A DNA stretch of 64,000 nucleotides from Neobacillus cucumis (lineage in GTDB: Bacteria > Bacillota > Bacilli > Bacillales > Cytobacillaceae): contig NZ_PGVE01000083.1 in assembly GCF_002860255.1 (NCBI RefSeq), forward strand, positions 1 through 64,000, written 5' to 3'. The translations under genes were made by a program, and so were the position numbers. Under the pieces are notes generated by a model. That model ran no database searches. It was not told the origin of the DNA and saw only the letters and a program-made list of their open reading frames with translations. Shown here in pieces: positions 17,293 to 26,156 of the stretch. The first letter of the stretch is position 1. Every line of letters begins with the position of its first letter.

Positions 17293-17354
17293 TATAGAAA
17301 AGCTTAAAGTGCCAGGTGCACAAGCTAGACCGTAAAAGAAAGGGTATTAATAAA

Positions 17355-18833
17355 ATGCAAAATGAAACGATGCCTAACTTATTAATTAAACGAGCTCATC
17401 TGACTCCAAATCGGACAGCCATTTATTTTCAAGAACAAGCTTTAACGTTTAATGAGTTATATGAACGGACTGTAAAAGCAAGCGGGAGGCTCCAAGCTCT
17501 TGGCTTGAGAAAAGGGCAGTTCGCAGGCATTTTATTAAAAAATCATTTGGATACTGTCGTGATTTTATTTGCACTTCAGCTGCTTGGTGTTAGAGCTGTT
17601 ATCCTAAATAATCGCCTGACTCCGGCAGAACTTGTATGGCAATTAAAGGACTCAAAGGCATCATTTCTCATTCTGGAAGATACCTATGAGGAGACCGAAA
17701 TGGTTATTAATCAACAGCATCACCCATTAATGACCATTACTAAGTCCAAATTATCTCAAATCGAACCAGAGGAACCTGTGATTCAAGAAGAAATCAATCT
17801 TAATGAAATTTGTACAATTATGTATACTTCAGGTACGACCGGATATCCAAAGGGTGTGATGCAAACCTTTGGGAACCATTGGTGGAGTTCCACAGGCTCT
17901 GCCCTAAATCTTGGAACAATGGAAAGTGATTGCTGGCTCTGTTCCGTCCCTCTCTTTCATATAAGTGGTTTTTCTATCCTAATGCGCAGTGTTATTTATG
18001 GGATGCCCATGGTTCTTCATGAACATTTTGATGTGGAACGAACGATAAAAGATATCCAGTTAAAAAAGGTAACGATCATGTCAGTAGTTGGTACGATGTT
18101 AACCCAAATTGTTGAAGCACTGGAGGATAGACGATTACCGAACTTTTTTCGCTGTATGCTGCTGGGTGGGGGACCTGCACCATTACCATTATTAGAGGCA
18201 TGTGTGAAAAAAGAAATCCCTGTTTTTCAATCGTACGGAATGACGGAGACCTCCTCACAAATTGTCACATTATCACCAGAAGACAGTCTGAAAAAATTAG
18301 GATCAGCAGGAAAACCATTATTTCCTTCCCAGCTTAGGATTGAGCTTGAAAATGGAGAGGACGCAAAATCGGGAACGGATGGTGAAATTATCGTAAAAGG
18401 ACCCAATGTTACTCCGGGATATTTAAATCGGCCTGAAGCTACGATAGAAAAAATCCGCCATGGCTGGTTTTATACAGGAGATATTGGCTGCTTAGACGAG
18501 GAAGGTTTTTTATACGTAAAAGATCGACGAAGTGATTTAATCATTTCAGGTGGTGAAAATATCTATCCTGCTGAAATCGAGGCCGCTTTAATTGCACATC
18601 CAGCTGTAATTGATGCAGGAGTAACTGGAATAAACGATGAGAAATGGGGACAGGTTCCTGCAGCCTTTATTGTAAAAAAGGAAGGAATCCATGTTTCCAT
18701 TGAGGAGCTACAGCAATTTTGCCTAGAACGTCTGGCTAAATATAAGGTGCCAAAGGCTTTTTATTTTATCGAACAACTTCCAAGAAATGCGGCGAAGAAA
18801 TTGCTGCGGAGAAAATTGCGAGAGTGGGTGTAA
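17355..18833 (+). CDS. menE: O-succinylbenzoate--CoA ligase MenE
   Basis: Adenylates O-succinylbenzoate and loads it onto CoA. The start at 17355 (MQNETMPNLL) is supported by AAAGGG ten bases upstream; a longer in-frame start at 17316 is not. 492 aa of the ANL superfamily. P-loop YTSGTTGYPKG near residue 160, YGMTETSS, the hinge region YTGDIGCLDEEGFLYVKDR and the C-terminal catalytic Lys in RNAAKKLLRR. Its stop is four bases from menC. Confidence 0.96.
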   Translation: MQNETMPNLLIKRAHLTPNRTAIYFQEQALTFNELYERTVKASGRLQALGLRKGQFAGILLKNHLDTVVILFALQLLGVRAVILNNRLTPAELVWQLKDSKASFLILEDTYEETEMVINQQHHPLMTITKSKLSQIEPEEPVIQEEINLNEICTIMYTSGTTGYPKGVMQTFGNHWWSSTGSALNLGTMESDCWLCSVPLFHISGFSILMRSVIYGMPMVLHEHFDVERTIKDIQLKKVTIMSVVGTMLTQIVEALEDRRLPNFFRCMLLGGGPAPLPLLEACVKKEIPVFQSYGMTETSSQIVTLSPEDSLKKLGSAGKPLFPSQLRIELENGEDAKSGTDGEIIVKGPNVTPGYLNRPEATIEKIRHGWFYTGDIGCLDEEGFLYVKDRRSDLIISGGENIYPAEIEAALIAHPAVIDAGVTGINDEKWGQVPAAFIVKKEGIHVSIEELQQFCLERLAKYKVPKAFYFIEQLPRNAAKKLLRRKLREWV

Positions 18834-18837
18834 GAGT

Positions 18838-19944
18838 ATGAAATTGGCTCTTATTGAGCTTTATATTATCCAAATGCCCTTAAAGTCCCCTTTTTTAACG
18901 CACTTAGGAGCAGTGACCGACCGAGAAGGGATCATCGTAAAGATAACGGACAAAGACGGTCTCACAGGGTATGGAGAAGGCGTTGCTTTTTCAACCCCTT
19001 GGTATACCGAAGAGACGGTCACAACCAGTTTACATATGCTCACAGACCTGCTCATTCCTTTATTGAAAAAACAGCCTATAAAGCATCCAGAGGAGGCAGC
19101 CCTTCTTTTTAAATCCATTAGAAGGAATCATATGGCGAAATCAGCCATAGAAACAGCCCTATGGGATTTATATTCAAAACAGTTATCTTCCTCCTTATCG
19201 GCCATTCTTGGTGGTTCTCGTTCCGAAATAGCATCAGGAGTAGTGGTTGCAACAGACTCCACAATTCATGCATTAAAGCAGATTGAACAGTATGTTGAAG
19301 AGGGGTACCAACGATTTAAAGTAAAAATTAATCCTGAACAAGATTATGCTTTTTTAAAAGAAATTCGAAAAACCTATCCGGAGCTCCCGATTATGGCTGA
19401 TGCTAATTCTGCCTATACTTTGAAGGATTTAGACCGCCTTAAGGCATTGGATGAATTTAATCTTTTAATGATTGAGCAGCCTCTTGCCCATGACGATATC
19501 ATTGAACATGCTGCTTTGCAAAAAGAGATCAAGACACCAATATGCTTAGATGAAAGTATAGCCAGCTTTGATGATGCAAGAAAGGCAATCGAATTAGGCA
19601 GTTGTCAGGTAATTAATATTAAAGTTGGCCGAGTAGGCGGTCTTTATGAAGCCAAACAAATCCATGATTACTGCTTTGCCCGGAATATTCCTGTTTGGTG
19701 TGGCGGAATGATCGAATTCGGGATTTCACGAGCTCATAATATTGCCCTCGCTTCATTGCCAGGGTTCACCATCCCTGGTGATATCTCTGCATCGAACCGC
19801 TTTTGGGAAGAAGATATTATTTTACCTGAGGTACAAGTAGAAAATGGTTTTATTAAGGTGCCTGACTCTCCTGGTATTGGAGTGGACATTAATGAGAAAA
19901 GGCTGAAAGAAACGTTATTATTCAAAAAATCATTTCGATTCTGA
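18838..19944 (+). CDS. menC: O-succinylbenzoate synthase MenC
   Basis: Dehydrates SHCHC to O-succinylbenzoate. 368 aa, enolase superfamily, with KVKIN (KxK general acid/base), metal ligands in MADANSAY, EQP and DES, and the C-terminal lysine in KVGRVGG. The start at 18838 (MKLALIELYI) lies just after the menE stop with only a weak GAGTGGGTG upstream, suggesting coupled translation. Last gene of the men operon, with a strong terminator 8 bp after its stop. Confidence 0.96.
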   Translation: MKLALIELYIIQMPLKSPFLTHLGAVTDREGIIVKITDKDGLTGYGEGVAFSTPWYTEETVTTSLHMLTDLLIPLLKKQPIKHPEEAALLFKSIRRNHMAKSAIETALWDLYSKQLSSSLSAILGGSRSEIASGVVVATDSTIHALKQIEQYVEEGYQRFKVKINPEQDYAFLKEIRKTYPELPIMADANSAYTLKDLDRLKALDEFNLLMIEQPLAHDDIIEHAALQKEIKTPICLDESIASFDDARKAIELGSCQVINIKVGRVGGLYEAKQIHDYCFARNIPVWCGGMIEFGISRAHNIALASLPGFTIPGDISASNRFWEEDIILPEVQVENGFIKVPDSPGIGVDINEKRLKETLLFKKSFRF

Positions 19945-19951
19945 ATAGAGA

Positions 19952-19990
19952 AAAAGGTGAATCAGAAAGCGTTCTGATTCACCTTTTAGT
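19952..19990. terminator. Terminator after menC
   Basis: Sixteen-base-pair perfect stem AAAAGGTGAATCAGAA / TTCTGATTCACCTTTT around AGCG. The symmetrical A and T flanks allow use from both strands. Confidence 0.9.
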
Positions 19991-19994
19991 TTAA

Positions 19995-20156
19995 TTACGA
20001 CAGTGCTGCAGGCTCAAATGTTTTACAATCCGTTTCTCTGCTATTATCAGCCGTTTCGCCTGTATGGCTAACAACATAAATTCGGTCAGCATTACATCTA
20101 TTTCCATTTGCCCAAAATGTACAGTTATTTACCTCACAAAGAACATCTTTTGCCAT
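19995..20156 (-). CDS. DUF1540 domain small protein
   Basis: A 53-residue ORF starting MAKDVLCEVNNCTFWANGN behind TAAAGGAGTGATACAAA. Four cysteines are spaced as C7, C12, C21 and C44, the pattern I recall for DUF1540 proteins, which are probably small metal-binding proteins common in Firmicutes and clostridia. Function unknown. It converges on menC and shares that terminator. I saw no adjacent partner that would suggest its role. Confidence 0.85.
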   Translation of the reverse strand: MAKDVLCEVNNCTFWANGNRCNADRIYVVSHTGETADNSRETDCKTFEPAALS

Positions 20157-20238
20157 TTTGTATCACTCCTTTAATTTATGGATACAACCATAGCATTTGA
20201 AAGATTAAAGTGTATTATCCTTTCCAGAAAAGGGGAGA

Positions 20239-21282
20239 TTATTTTCTCCCCAATTTAATTTGCTTGAGATATCGTTTATCATTCATAAACAGGCTCCAAA
20301 AGTAAATAAAACCCGGGAAAAGGATGGCAAAACCGACAATATAGGTAACAAAGATGGCACGAAAAGAATTGGGATCTGTAAACGCTGAATGGATCGTTAC
20401 CTCGGGATAGACGATATAGGGTAAATGGGCTTTACCATAGACATAGCTAGCCAATAAATATTGGACAGTAATGGCAATAACTGATAAACGGGGCCAGCCT
20501 TTTATTTTAGTTTTCGAGGAAGGCAGTAATAAACCCAATCCTCCAATTAAGAAGCAAGCCAGTGATAAATATAGAAATGGCAAGTCATTTAACATCTTGT
20601 TATAAATCCAAGCAGCTTCTGATTTTAATGTAATCATAATCAAAAACGCCATTAATAAGGAGACCGGGCCGATGAATAATGCATCCCGGCGGTATACATA
20701 GTACGCTTCAAATTCCTCCGATGCTTTTGAATAATCAGCCAACAAAAGGGAGGAAAGAAATAAAGTACTTGAAATGGCAAACCCAAAAAATGCATACTCA
20801 TTGGGGCTGCTAAACAGCCCGGCTAAATCCAATGTTTGCCGGTTGTTTGAAAAATTGACATAGTGTCCATGTGTAATAGGAAGAACACTTATCAACAGAC
20901 CTGGAATAAATATACCGCAGATCCCCGAGATATAGGTGAGAGGCTTTTTGTATTCATCTGCAATATGAGAAAAAACCAAAAAGGCACTTCGAATCGATAG
21001 GAGTAAAAGGATGAGACTTCCTGGTATTAATAGAATGGTTCCAAGTGTATAGGCACCCCTTGGAAACAAGCTATATACCGCTACGACCAAAGCAACAATA
21101 AAGGTATTCGTTACCTCCCATGTAGGGGAGAGGTATCGGTTGGCTATATTCGTGGCAGTGGTTTTTTTTCGATTGATATAAAACATGGACCAAAAGCCTG
21201 CGCCAAAATCCATTGTTGCCATAACAGCATAGATAAACACAAATCCCCATAGGACTGTTACCGCAAGATAGACATCCAACAT
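20239..21282 (-). CDS. ythB: Cytochrome bd-type quinol oxidase subunit II (YthB/CydB)
   Basis: Membrane subunit of a bd-type menaquinol oxidase; about eight or nine transmembrane helices in 347 aa. The N-terminal segment MATMDFGAGFWSMFYINR matches the CydB start (DFG in helix 1), and PTWEVTNTF is the familiar PxWE motif. AAGGAGGTGGG precedes the ATG, 15 bp behind the subunit I gene, so the two form an operon. By recall it is closer to B. subtilis YthB than to the CydABCD enzyme, and no cydCD genes are adjacent. Confidence 0.93.
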   Translation of the reverse strand: MLDVYLAVTVLWGFVFIYAVMATMDFGAGFWSMFYINRKKTTATNIANRYLSPTWEVTNTFIVALVVAVYSLFPRGAYTLGTILLIPGSLILLLLSIRSAFLVFSHIADEYKKPLTYISGICGIFIPGLLISVLPITHGHYVNFSNNRQTLDLAGLFSSPNEYAFFGFAISSTLFLSSLLLADYSKASEEFEAYYVYRRDALFIGPVSLLMAFLIMITLKSEAAWIYNKMLNDLPFLYLSLACFLIGGLGLLLPSSKTKIKGWPRLSVIAITVQYLLASYVYGKAHLPYIVYPEVTIHSAFTDPNSFRAIFVTYIVGFAILFPGFIYFWSLFMNDKRYLKQIKLGRK

Positions 21283-21297
21283 GTTTGTCCCACCTCC

Positions 21298-22659
21298 TTA
21301 AGAATTTGAACTAAATAATGGCACTCCCTTTTGATCGGCCCGGTTTAGGTCATCGACAACGGAATTCTTTTTAAAGTAATATCTAAGCACAAAAAGAACG
21401 GAGAAAGCCAGAATAACATAAACAAATGTGAAAAGGGCAAAGAGGATGCCAAGGTTTGTAGATGATGTCACTGAATCGGCTGTGGACAGAATTCGATAGA
21501 TCGTCCATGGCTGCCGTCCAGTACAGGCAAAAATCCAGCCAAACTCAATACCTAAAACAGCTAGTGGACCTGATGCCACATACAGCCACATTAACCATTT
21601 CGGAAAAGTATTCTTTTTCAGAACTTTTTTTATTGCCAGACCAAGGAAAGATATCAAAATTAATAGAGAACCCACCCCAACCATGGCATTAAATAAAGTG
21701 TGTACAAACAATGGCGGCCAATATTTTTCAGGGAAGTCATTCAAGCCTTTCACAACTGTATCAAAACTGTTTCCTGCTAAAAAGCTTAAAGCCCAAGGAA
21801 TCTCGATTCCCCACTTGACGGATTCCGTTTCCCTATCTGTAAGTCCCCCTACCGTTAGGGGAGCATGCGATTGCGTTTCAAATAAGCCTTCAGCAGCGGC
21901 AAGCTTTTCTGGCTGGTATCTATGTAAATATTGAGCTGATTCATGACCGTTCAGGGCGGTTAACAACGAAAAAACGCCTCCGACGACTAAACTTAACAGC
22001 AATGCTTTTTGATGAAATTGATAGACCCTGGAAGTGGCCTCAGCTTTTAACATTTTATAAGCGGAAACAGTTGCTACGATAAAGGCCCCAGTTGTATAGG
22101 CAGACAAAGCGACATGCCCTGCTGTCACGAAGAAGCTTGGGTTAAAAAATGCAGCCCATGGGTCAATATCCACAATCTTTCCATCCACAATATCAAAACC
22201 AGCAGGTGTTCCTTCAAAGGCATGGACATTTGTAATTAAAACGGCGGAGCCCATCGCGCCGATTGCAACTAGGACCAGGCTTGTAATCCGCATCCATGGA
22301 GCAATCCGTTCAGCTGCGTAAACATAAATCGACATAAATAAAGCCTCAATAAAAAAGGCATAGATTTCAATTTGAAATGGCAGCGGCATGACTCTTCCAA
22401 TAACCTCCATGAATCCGGGCCATAGAAGGGATAATTGCACCCCTGCAATTGTACCGGTTGGAATTCCTACTCCGAGAAGGACGGCAAAAGCTTTTGTCCA
22501 TCTTTTTGCCATAACCACATACTCGATATCCTTCGTTTTTTGATAAAGAAGTTCTGCTGTCAATATCATTAATGGCAGACCTACTCCAATGGTCGCGAAA
22601 ATAATATGAAACCCCATTGTTGTACCAAACAAACTCCTAGCAATGACTAAATCACTCAT
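21298..22659 (-). CDS. ythA: Cytochrome bd-type quinol oxidase subunit I (YthA/CydA)
   Basis: Haem-bearing subunit, 453 aa with about nine transmembrane helices. The haem ligand histidine near residue 18 (GFHIIFA), the IEALFMS helix and the signature GRQPW are present. The quinol loop is short, as in YthA/CioA-type oxidases. The residue two before GRQPW is Cys379, where the canonical E. coli enzyme has a functionally important glutamate (E445 as recalled). It is followed by ythB. I saw no Rex or Fnr site upstream. Confidence 0.93.
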   Translation of the reverse strand: MSDLVIARSLFGTTMGFHIIFATIGVGLPLMILTAELLYQKTKDIEYVVMAKRWTKAFAVLLGVGIPTGTIAGVQLSLLWPGFMEVIGRVMPLPFQIEIYAFFIEALFMSIYVYAAERIAPWMRITSLVLVAIGAMGSAVLITNVHAFEGTPAGFDIVDGKIVDIDPWAAFFNPSFFVTAGHVALSAYTTGAFIVATVSAYKMLKAEATSRVYQFHQKALLLSLVVGGVFSLLTALNGHESAQYLHRYQPEKLAAAEGLFETQSHAPLTVGGLTDRETESVKWGIEIPWALSFLAGNSFDTVVKGLNDFPEKYWPPLFVHTLFNAMVGVGSLLILISFLGLAIKKVLKKNTFPKWLMWLYVASGPLAVLGIEFGWIFACTGRQPWTIYRILSTADSVTSSTNLGILFALFTFVYVILAFSVLFVLRYYFKKNSVVDDLNRADQKGVPLFSSNS

Positions 22660-22763
22660 GTAATTCTTCCTTTCTGTTCAGACACATATGAATTTATTGT
22701 TTGCAGGCAGAGGATTCCTATGTAATTCTTTCCAAAAAAACTATAATTTTTTTAAAACAAAAA

Positions 22764-22787
22764 AACCTCCCGAATCTTTGGGAGGTT
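22764..22787 (-). terminator. Terminator of the zinc-binding lipoprotein gene
   Basis: Stem AACCTCCC / GGGAGGTT. Reading on the minus strand it is followed by TTTTTTTGTTTT. It separates the znuA-like gene from ythAB on the same strand. Confidence 0.8.
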
Positions 22788-22792
22788 AAATG

Positions 22793-23728
22793 TTAATTAT
22801 TCAAGGCTGTTTCTAAGGTTTTTAGGTTAGCGTCCATTAGGGTAAAGTAGGTTTCTTTATGTTTTAGATTTTCTTTAGATAGGATGGCAAGGTTATGAAT
22901 AGGCAGGGCCTTTGCACCCATCTCCTGCTGGACTACTTTGCCTAGTTTTGATTGAACGTTTTGTTCAAAAAGAACATAATGAATACCTTCATGTTCCGCA
23001 GTAGAAATAATCTTTTCAAGTTGTTTTTGAGTAGGCTCATTGGTTGTTGATAGACCTGAGATACTAATTTGTTCTAGGCCGTACCGTGTTTCCCAATAGC
23101 CAAAAGCCGCATGAGTGACCATCATTTTCTTGTGTTTAGCCTTTGATATTGTCTGTTGGTATCGATTGTTTAGATCATCTAACTCAGAAGCAAGTTTTTC
23201 ATAGTTTTTATTAAAAAAGTCTTTGTTTTGCGGCATTTTACTTATTAGATGATCGCGAATAACTGCAGCCATTTCCTTAGAATAAACCGGATCCAGCCAA
23301 ACATGAGGATTAATATCACTAGAACCATGGTCTTCGCCATCCTCTTCAGAGTGAGTATCCTTTGGCAGCTTGAGATGTTCTGCTGTCGGTACAAGCTCAA
23401 CATCTTCATCTTTTAATGTGTCTTTTGTCTTTTCTACAAACCCTTCTAAACCAAGCCCAATATAGAAAAATAAGTCTGAATCTGCCAAATTCATCATATC
23501 TTTTTGCGATGGTTCGAAAGTATGTTCATCTGCTCCAGGAGGATAAACTGTTTTTACGTTAACATATTTACCGCCAATTTGTTCAGTAAAATATTGTAAT
23601 GGAAAAACAGTGGTATAGACATTTAATTGTTCTTTCTTTTCCTTAGATTGATTTTTTCCATTCGTACAGGCGGATAAAATTAAGCTTAACGGCAGTAAGA
23701 AAGAAAGAATTAGAATAAATTTTTTCAT
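22793..23728 (-). CDS. znuA: Zinc-binding lipoprotein, ZnuA/AdcA family
   Basis: Solute-binding protein for a zinc (possibly manganese) ABC importer, 311 aa. The signal peptide ends in a lipobox LSAC with Cys21 as anchor. Metal ligands fit cluster A-1 proteins: His in PPGADEHTFEPSQ, a His/acid-rich loop with DTHSEEDGEDHG, then NPHVWLDP, and HAAFGYWETRYG. No ABC permease or ATPase gene is adjacent, so it must borrow them from elsewhere. A Zur-type box immediately upstream of its ribosome-binding site argues for zinc regulation. Confidence 0.92.
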   Translation of the reverse strand: MKKFILILSFLLPLSLILSACTNGKNQSKEKKEQLNVYTTVFPLQYFTEQIGGKYVNVKTVYPPGADEHTFEPSQKDMMNLADSDLFFYIGLGLEGFVEKTKDTLKDEDVELVPTAEHLKLPKDTHSEEDGEDHGSSDINPHVWLDPVYSKEMAAVIRDHLISKMPQNKDFFNKNYEKLASELDDLNNRYQQTISKAKHKKMMVTHAAFGYWETRYGLEQISISGLSTTNEPTQKQLEKIISTAEHEGIHYVLFEQNVQSKLGKVVQQEMGAKALPIHNLAILSKENLKHKETYFTLMDANLKTLETALNN

Positions 23729-23740
23729 AGGTACTCCTTT

Positions 23741-23761
23741 AAATCGGATTTATTACGATTT
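23741..23761. promoter_or_regulatory. Zur-type box upstream of znuA
   Basis: A 21-bp site reading AAATCGGATT-T-ATTACGATTT. It matches the B. subtilis Zur box as recalled (AAATCGTAAT-N-ATTACGATTT) at all but two positions. It lies just upstream of the znuA ribosome-binding site, where a bound repressor would block transcription. Confidence 0.7.
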
Positions 23762-23804
23762 GCTGCATAAAAATTTTTGGAACTCTCAAAAGAAAATTTC
23801 GTAT

Positions 23805-23825
23805 AATACGGAACGATTCCGATTT
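23805..23825. promoter_or_regulatory. Second, weaker Zur-like site
   Basis: AATACGGAAC-G-ATTCCGATTT is a partly degenerate relative of the box at 23741. It sits between znuA and the divergent carbonic anhydrase gene. Confidence 0.35.
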
Positions 23826-23925
23826 CCATTAGTATCTTACAAAAAAAAATGCCGAATTGCAAGTATAATATTTGTTTCCTTCAAGGCATATTATGTATGC
23901 TTAATAGGAAAGGATGGGATTAGAC

Positions 23926-24492
23926 ATGACAAAAATTTTAAATGAGATCTTAGATTTTAATCAGAAATTCGTAGAAGACCACGAATATGAGAAGTATGAA
24001 ACAACCAAATTCCCAAACAAAAAGATGGTCATCCTTACTTGTATGGATACTAGACTATTAGAGCTGCTTCCTAAGGCGTTAAATTTGGGAAATGGAGATG
24101 CTAAGATTATTAAGGATGCAGGGGCACTAGTATCACATCCATTTGGAAGTGTCATGCGCAGTATTTTAGTTGCTTTATATCAACTAAAAGCGCAAGAAGT
24201 TTTGGTTATAGCCCATTACGATTGCGGTATGAGCGGAATGAAGGCAGAACCGGTGATTGAGAGTATGAAAGAAAGAGGGATTTCTGAAGAAACGCTAAAA
24301 ACTCTTACATATTCCGGAATCGATATTGAACAGTGGCTGCGTGGTTTTGAAAGTGTAACCGACAGTGTCAAGCACAGTGTGGATATGATTAAAAATCATC
24401 CATTGATGCCGAAGGAAGTCCCTGTTCATGGTTTGGTTATTGATCCTAAGACAGGTAAGCTCGATTTAATCGTAGACGGTTATAAGAACTAA
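23926..24492 (+). CDS. ytiB: Beta-class carbonic anhydrase (YtiB type)
   Basis: Predicted zinc enzyme for CO2/bicarbonate interconversion, 188 aa with the preferred start at 23926 (AAAGGATGG 8 nt upstream; an ATG at 23914 falls inside that site). Zinc ligands are Cys in TCMDTR with its Asp/Arg dyad, and His/Cys in HYDCGM. The length matches YtiB (187 aa as recalled). It is divergent from znuA across Zur-like sites, which may link this zinc enzyme to zinc status. Its stop overlaps the end of yidD by a few bases. Confidence 0.9.
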   Translation: MTKILNEILDFNQKFVEDHEYEKYETTKFPNKKMVILTCMDTRLLELLPKALNLGNGDAKIIKDAGALVSHPFGSVMRSILVALYQLKAQEVLVIAHYDCGMSGMKAEPVIESMKERGISEETLKTLTYSGIDIEQWLRGFESVTDSVKHSVDMIKNHPLMPKEVPVHGLVIDPKTGKLDLIVDGYKN

Positions 24493-24716
24493 TCCTGTTT
24501 TTTTTCCGGAACAGGATCAACGCCTCCTCGATGAAAGGGATGGCATTTTGCTATCCGTTTAACAGTCAGCCAGCCGCCTTTAATTGCCCCAAAGCGTTGT
24601 ATCGCTTCTAGTCCATAGTGAGAACATGTGGGATAGAAACGGCATGAAGGCGGTTTGATTGGGGAAATCGCTACTTGATAAAAACGAATAAGTAAAATAA
24701 AAAATTTTTTTAACAT
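24489..24716 (-). CDS. yidD: Membrane protein insertion efficiency factor YidD (YtjA)
   Basis: 75 aa from the start at 24716 (MLKKFFILLIRFYQ), which follows AAAAGGAGAA. Longer in-frame starts lack a site. The family pattern is clear: YQVAISPIKPPSCRFYPTCSHYGLEAI with three conserved cysteines, and CHPFHRGGVDPVP. YidD helps YidC/Sec insert inner-membrane proteins and is usually next to rnpA or yidC; here, as in B. subtilis ytjA, it lies beside luxS and ytiB. Confidence 0.94.
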   Translation of the reverse strand: MLKKFFILLIRFYQVAISPIKPPSCRFYPTCSHYGLEAIQRFGAIKGGWLTVKRIAKCHPFHRGGVDPVPEKKQD

Positions 24717-24862
24717 ACTTTTCTCCTTTTTAATACAGGAATGATACTTACAACATACCATAATTAGTAATTAACGTCTAAGTTGTTAAATCTTACAATG
24801 GTGATGTATTAAGTTGGATTTTATAGTATGATGATAAAAGATTACACAAAGGAGTGAATAAC

Positions 24863-25336
24863 ATGCCTTCAGTAGAAAGCTTTGAATTAGATCATAATGC
24901 TGTTAAAGCCCCCTATGTGAGACATTGTGGTGTTCACAAAGTGGGCAGTGACGGTGTTGTTAATAAATATGATATCCGTTTTTGCCAGCCCAATAAACAG
25001 GCAATGAAACCTGATGCAATTCATACATTGGAGCATTTACTTGCCTTTAATATTCGTAAGCACTCCGAAAAGTATGACCATTTTGATATCATTGATATTT
25101 CGCCAATGGGCTGTCAAACCGGTTATTATTTGGTTGTAAGCGGTGAACCAACCGTTGAGGAAATCATTGACCTTCTAGAAGATACCATGAAAGATGCCGT
25201 TGAAATCGTTGATATTCCTGCTGCAAATGAAACACAATGCGGCCAGGCGAAACTCCATGATTTAGAAGGGGCCAAACGACTAATGCGCTTTTGGCTTGAA
25301 CATAGTAAAGAAGATTTAAAGCAGGTTTTTGCTTAA
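24863..25336 (+). CDS. luxS: S-ribosylhomocysteine lyase LuxS
   Basis: Cleaves S-ribosylhomocysteine to homocysteine and the AI-2 precursor DPD; part of the activated methyl cycle that also uses MetK. 157 aa, exactly the B. subtilis length. Start at 24863 behind AAAGGAGTG. The metal site H54-T-L-E57-H58 and C126 (in CGQAKLH) and the catalytic Cys84 (MGCQTGYY) are all present. A bidirectional terminator follows directly. Confidence 0.98.
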   Translation: MPSVESFELDHNAVKAPYVRHCGVHKVGSDGVVNKYDIRFCQPNKQAMKPDAIHTLEHLLAFNIRKHSEKYDHFDIIDISPMGCQTGYYLVVSGEPTVEEIIDLLEDTMKDAVEIVDIPAANETQCGQAKLHDLEGAKRLMRFWLEHSKEDLKQVFA

Positions 25337-25340
25337 GTTA

Positions 25341-25378
25341 AAAAAATTCCTATTCAACTGAGAATAGGAATTTTTTTA
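25341..25378. terminator. Bidirectional terminator after luxS
   Basis: Fifteen-base-pair stem AAAAAATTCCTATTC / GAATAGGAATTTTTT with loop AACTGA and T-runs on both strands. It serves luxS (+) and the small gene at 25376 (-). Confidence 0.9.
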
Positions 25379-25546
25379 TGCCTTATTTTCATTTTCTTGT
25401 TTCTGTCTTTCTTCCTCTTCAAGATAGGGATTGTTGTCCAATGAATCAACTGTATGTTTATAAGAATAAGCTCTAGAAGTAGTGGTAACTGCTAGCAGCA
25501 AAACGACAATAACAATAATAATACTAACGACTAAGACCGTATACAT
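25376..25546 (-). CDS. Small membrane protein, YtzI-like
   Basis: 56 aa from the start at 25546 (MYTVLVVSII), behind AAAAAAGGAGGAG. A single transmembrane helix fills residues 3-21 (VLVVSIIIVIVVLLLAVT), followed by a charged tail rich in Glu, Gln and Lys. Size, topology and position beside luxS resemble B. subtilis YtzI, but I rely on recall. Function unknown. Confidence 0.75.
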   Translation of the reverse strand: MYTVLVVSIIIVIVVLLLAVTTTSRAYSYKHTVDSLDNNPYLEEEERQKQENENKA

Positions 25547-25656
25547 GTTTTTAACTCCTCCTTTTTTAACATTGTACCATGAAAAAAGGGGCATTTTTTA
25601 AAAAAATATAAAAAAGGAAGCGCTTCCGCTTCCGGGTGTCAGGTGTTATGTAAAAT

Positions 25657-25914
25657 TCAATGTATATTCCTAGGATAATAAGTATGTGTACGATGCTGTC
25701 CGTACTCTTCTTGTGCAAACTTTCCTTTTAAGCTTTCAATCAGATAAAGACCCATTAAATCATATAGTTCTTGTTTATCCATCTCTTGAATTAATGCAAG
25801 CAAATCTTCATGAGACATCTCTTCTAAAAAGGCAAAAGTCAGCATATCGATATCCTCTTCATCACCGGTTAACTTGTTCCGGTACATCGCATATAATTCA
25901 TCGACTAATTTCAT
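25657..25914 (-). CDS. Small acidic protein, DUF6154-like
   Basis: 85 aa starting MKLVDELYAMYRNKLTGDEED behind AAGGAGGTGGAAAA. Acidic, predicted mostly helical (FLEEMSHEDLLALIQEMDKQELYDLMGLYL), without membrane segment or signal. It resembles the Bacillus family I recall as DUF6154; no function is known. A short GC-rich inverted repeat (GGAAGCGCTTCC) with a minus-strand T-run at 25610-25630 could terminate it. Confidence 0.75.
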   Translation of the reverse strand: MKLVDELYAMYRNKLTGDEEDIDMLTFAFLEEMSHEDLLALIQEMDKQELYDLMGLYLIESLKGKFAQEEYGQHRTHTYYPRNIH

Positions 25915-26156
25915 TTTTCCACCTCCTTTATAAATTTATATTCCCTTAGGACGAGAAGTGAATTCACTTACTTATTGAATACCCATAAAAGAATAAAATC
26001 ATCCCTGCCTTTCAAAAAATGAATTGACTGAAAAGTCTGTTTTCTTGGTTGTATGTTTATTATATAGGATTCACCTCGAAAAAATGAGTCGAAATGTGAC
26101 AAAGAATAAAAATTTCTCTATTTGTACATTACTAAACAGTAAAAGGGGTTGAAGTA

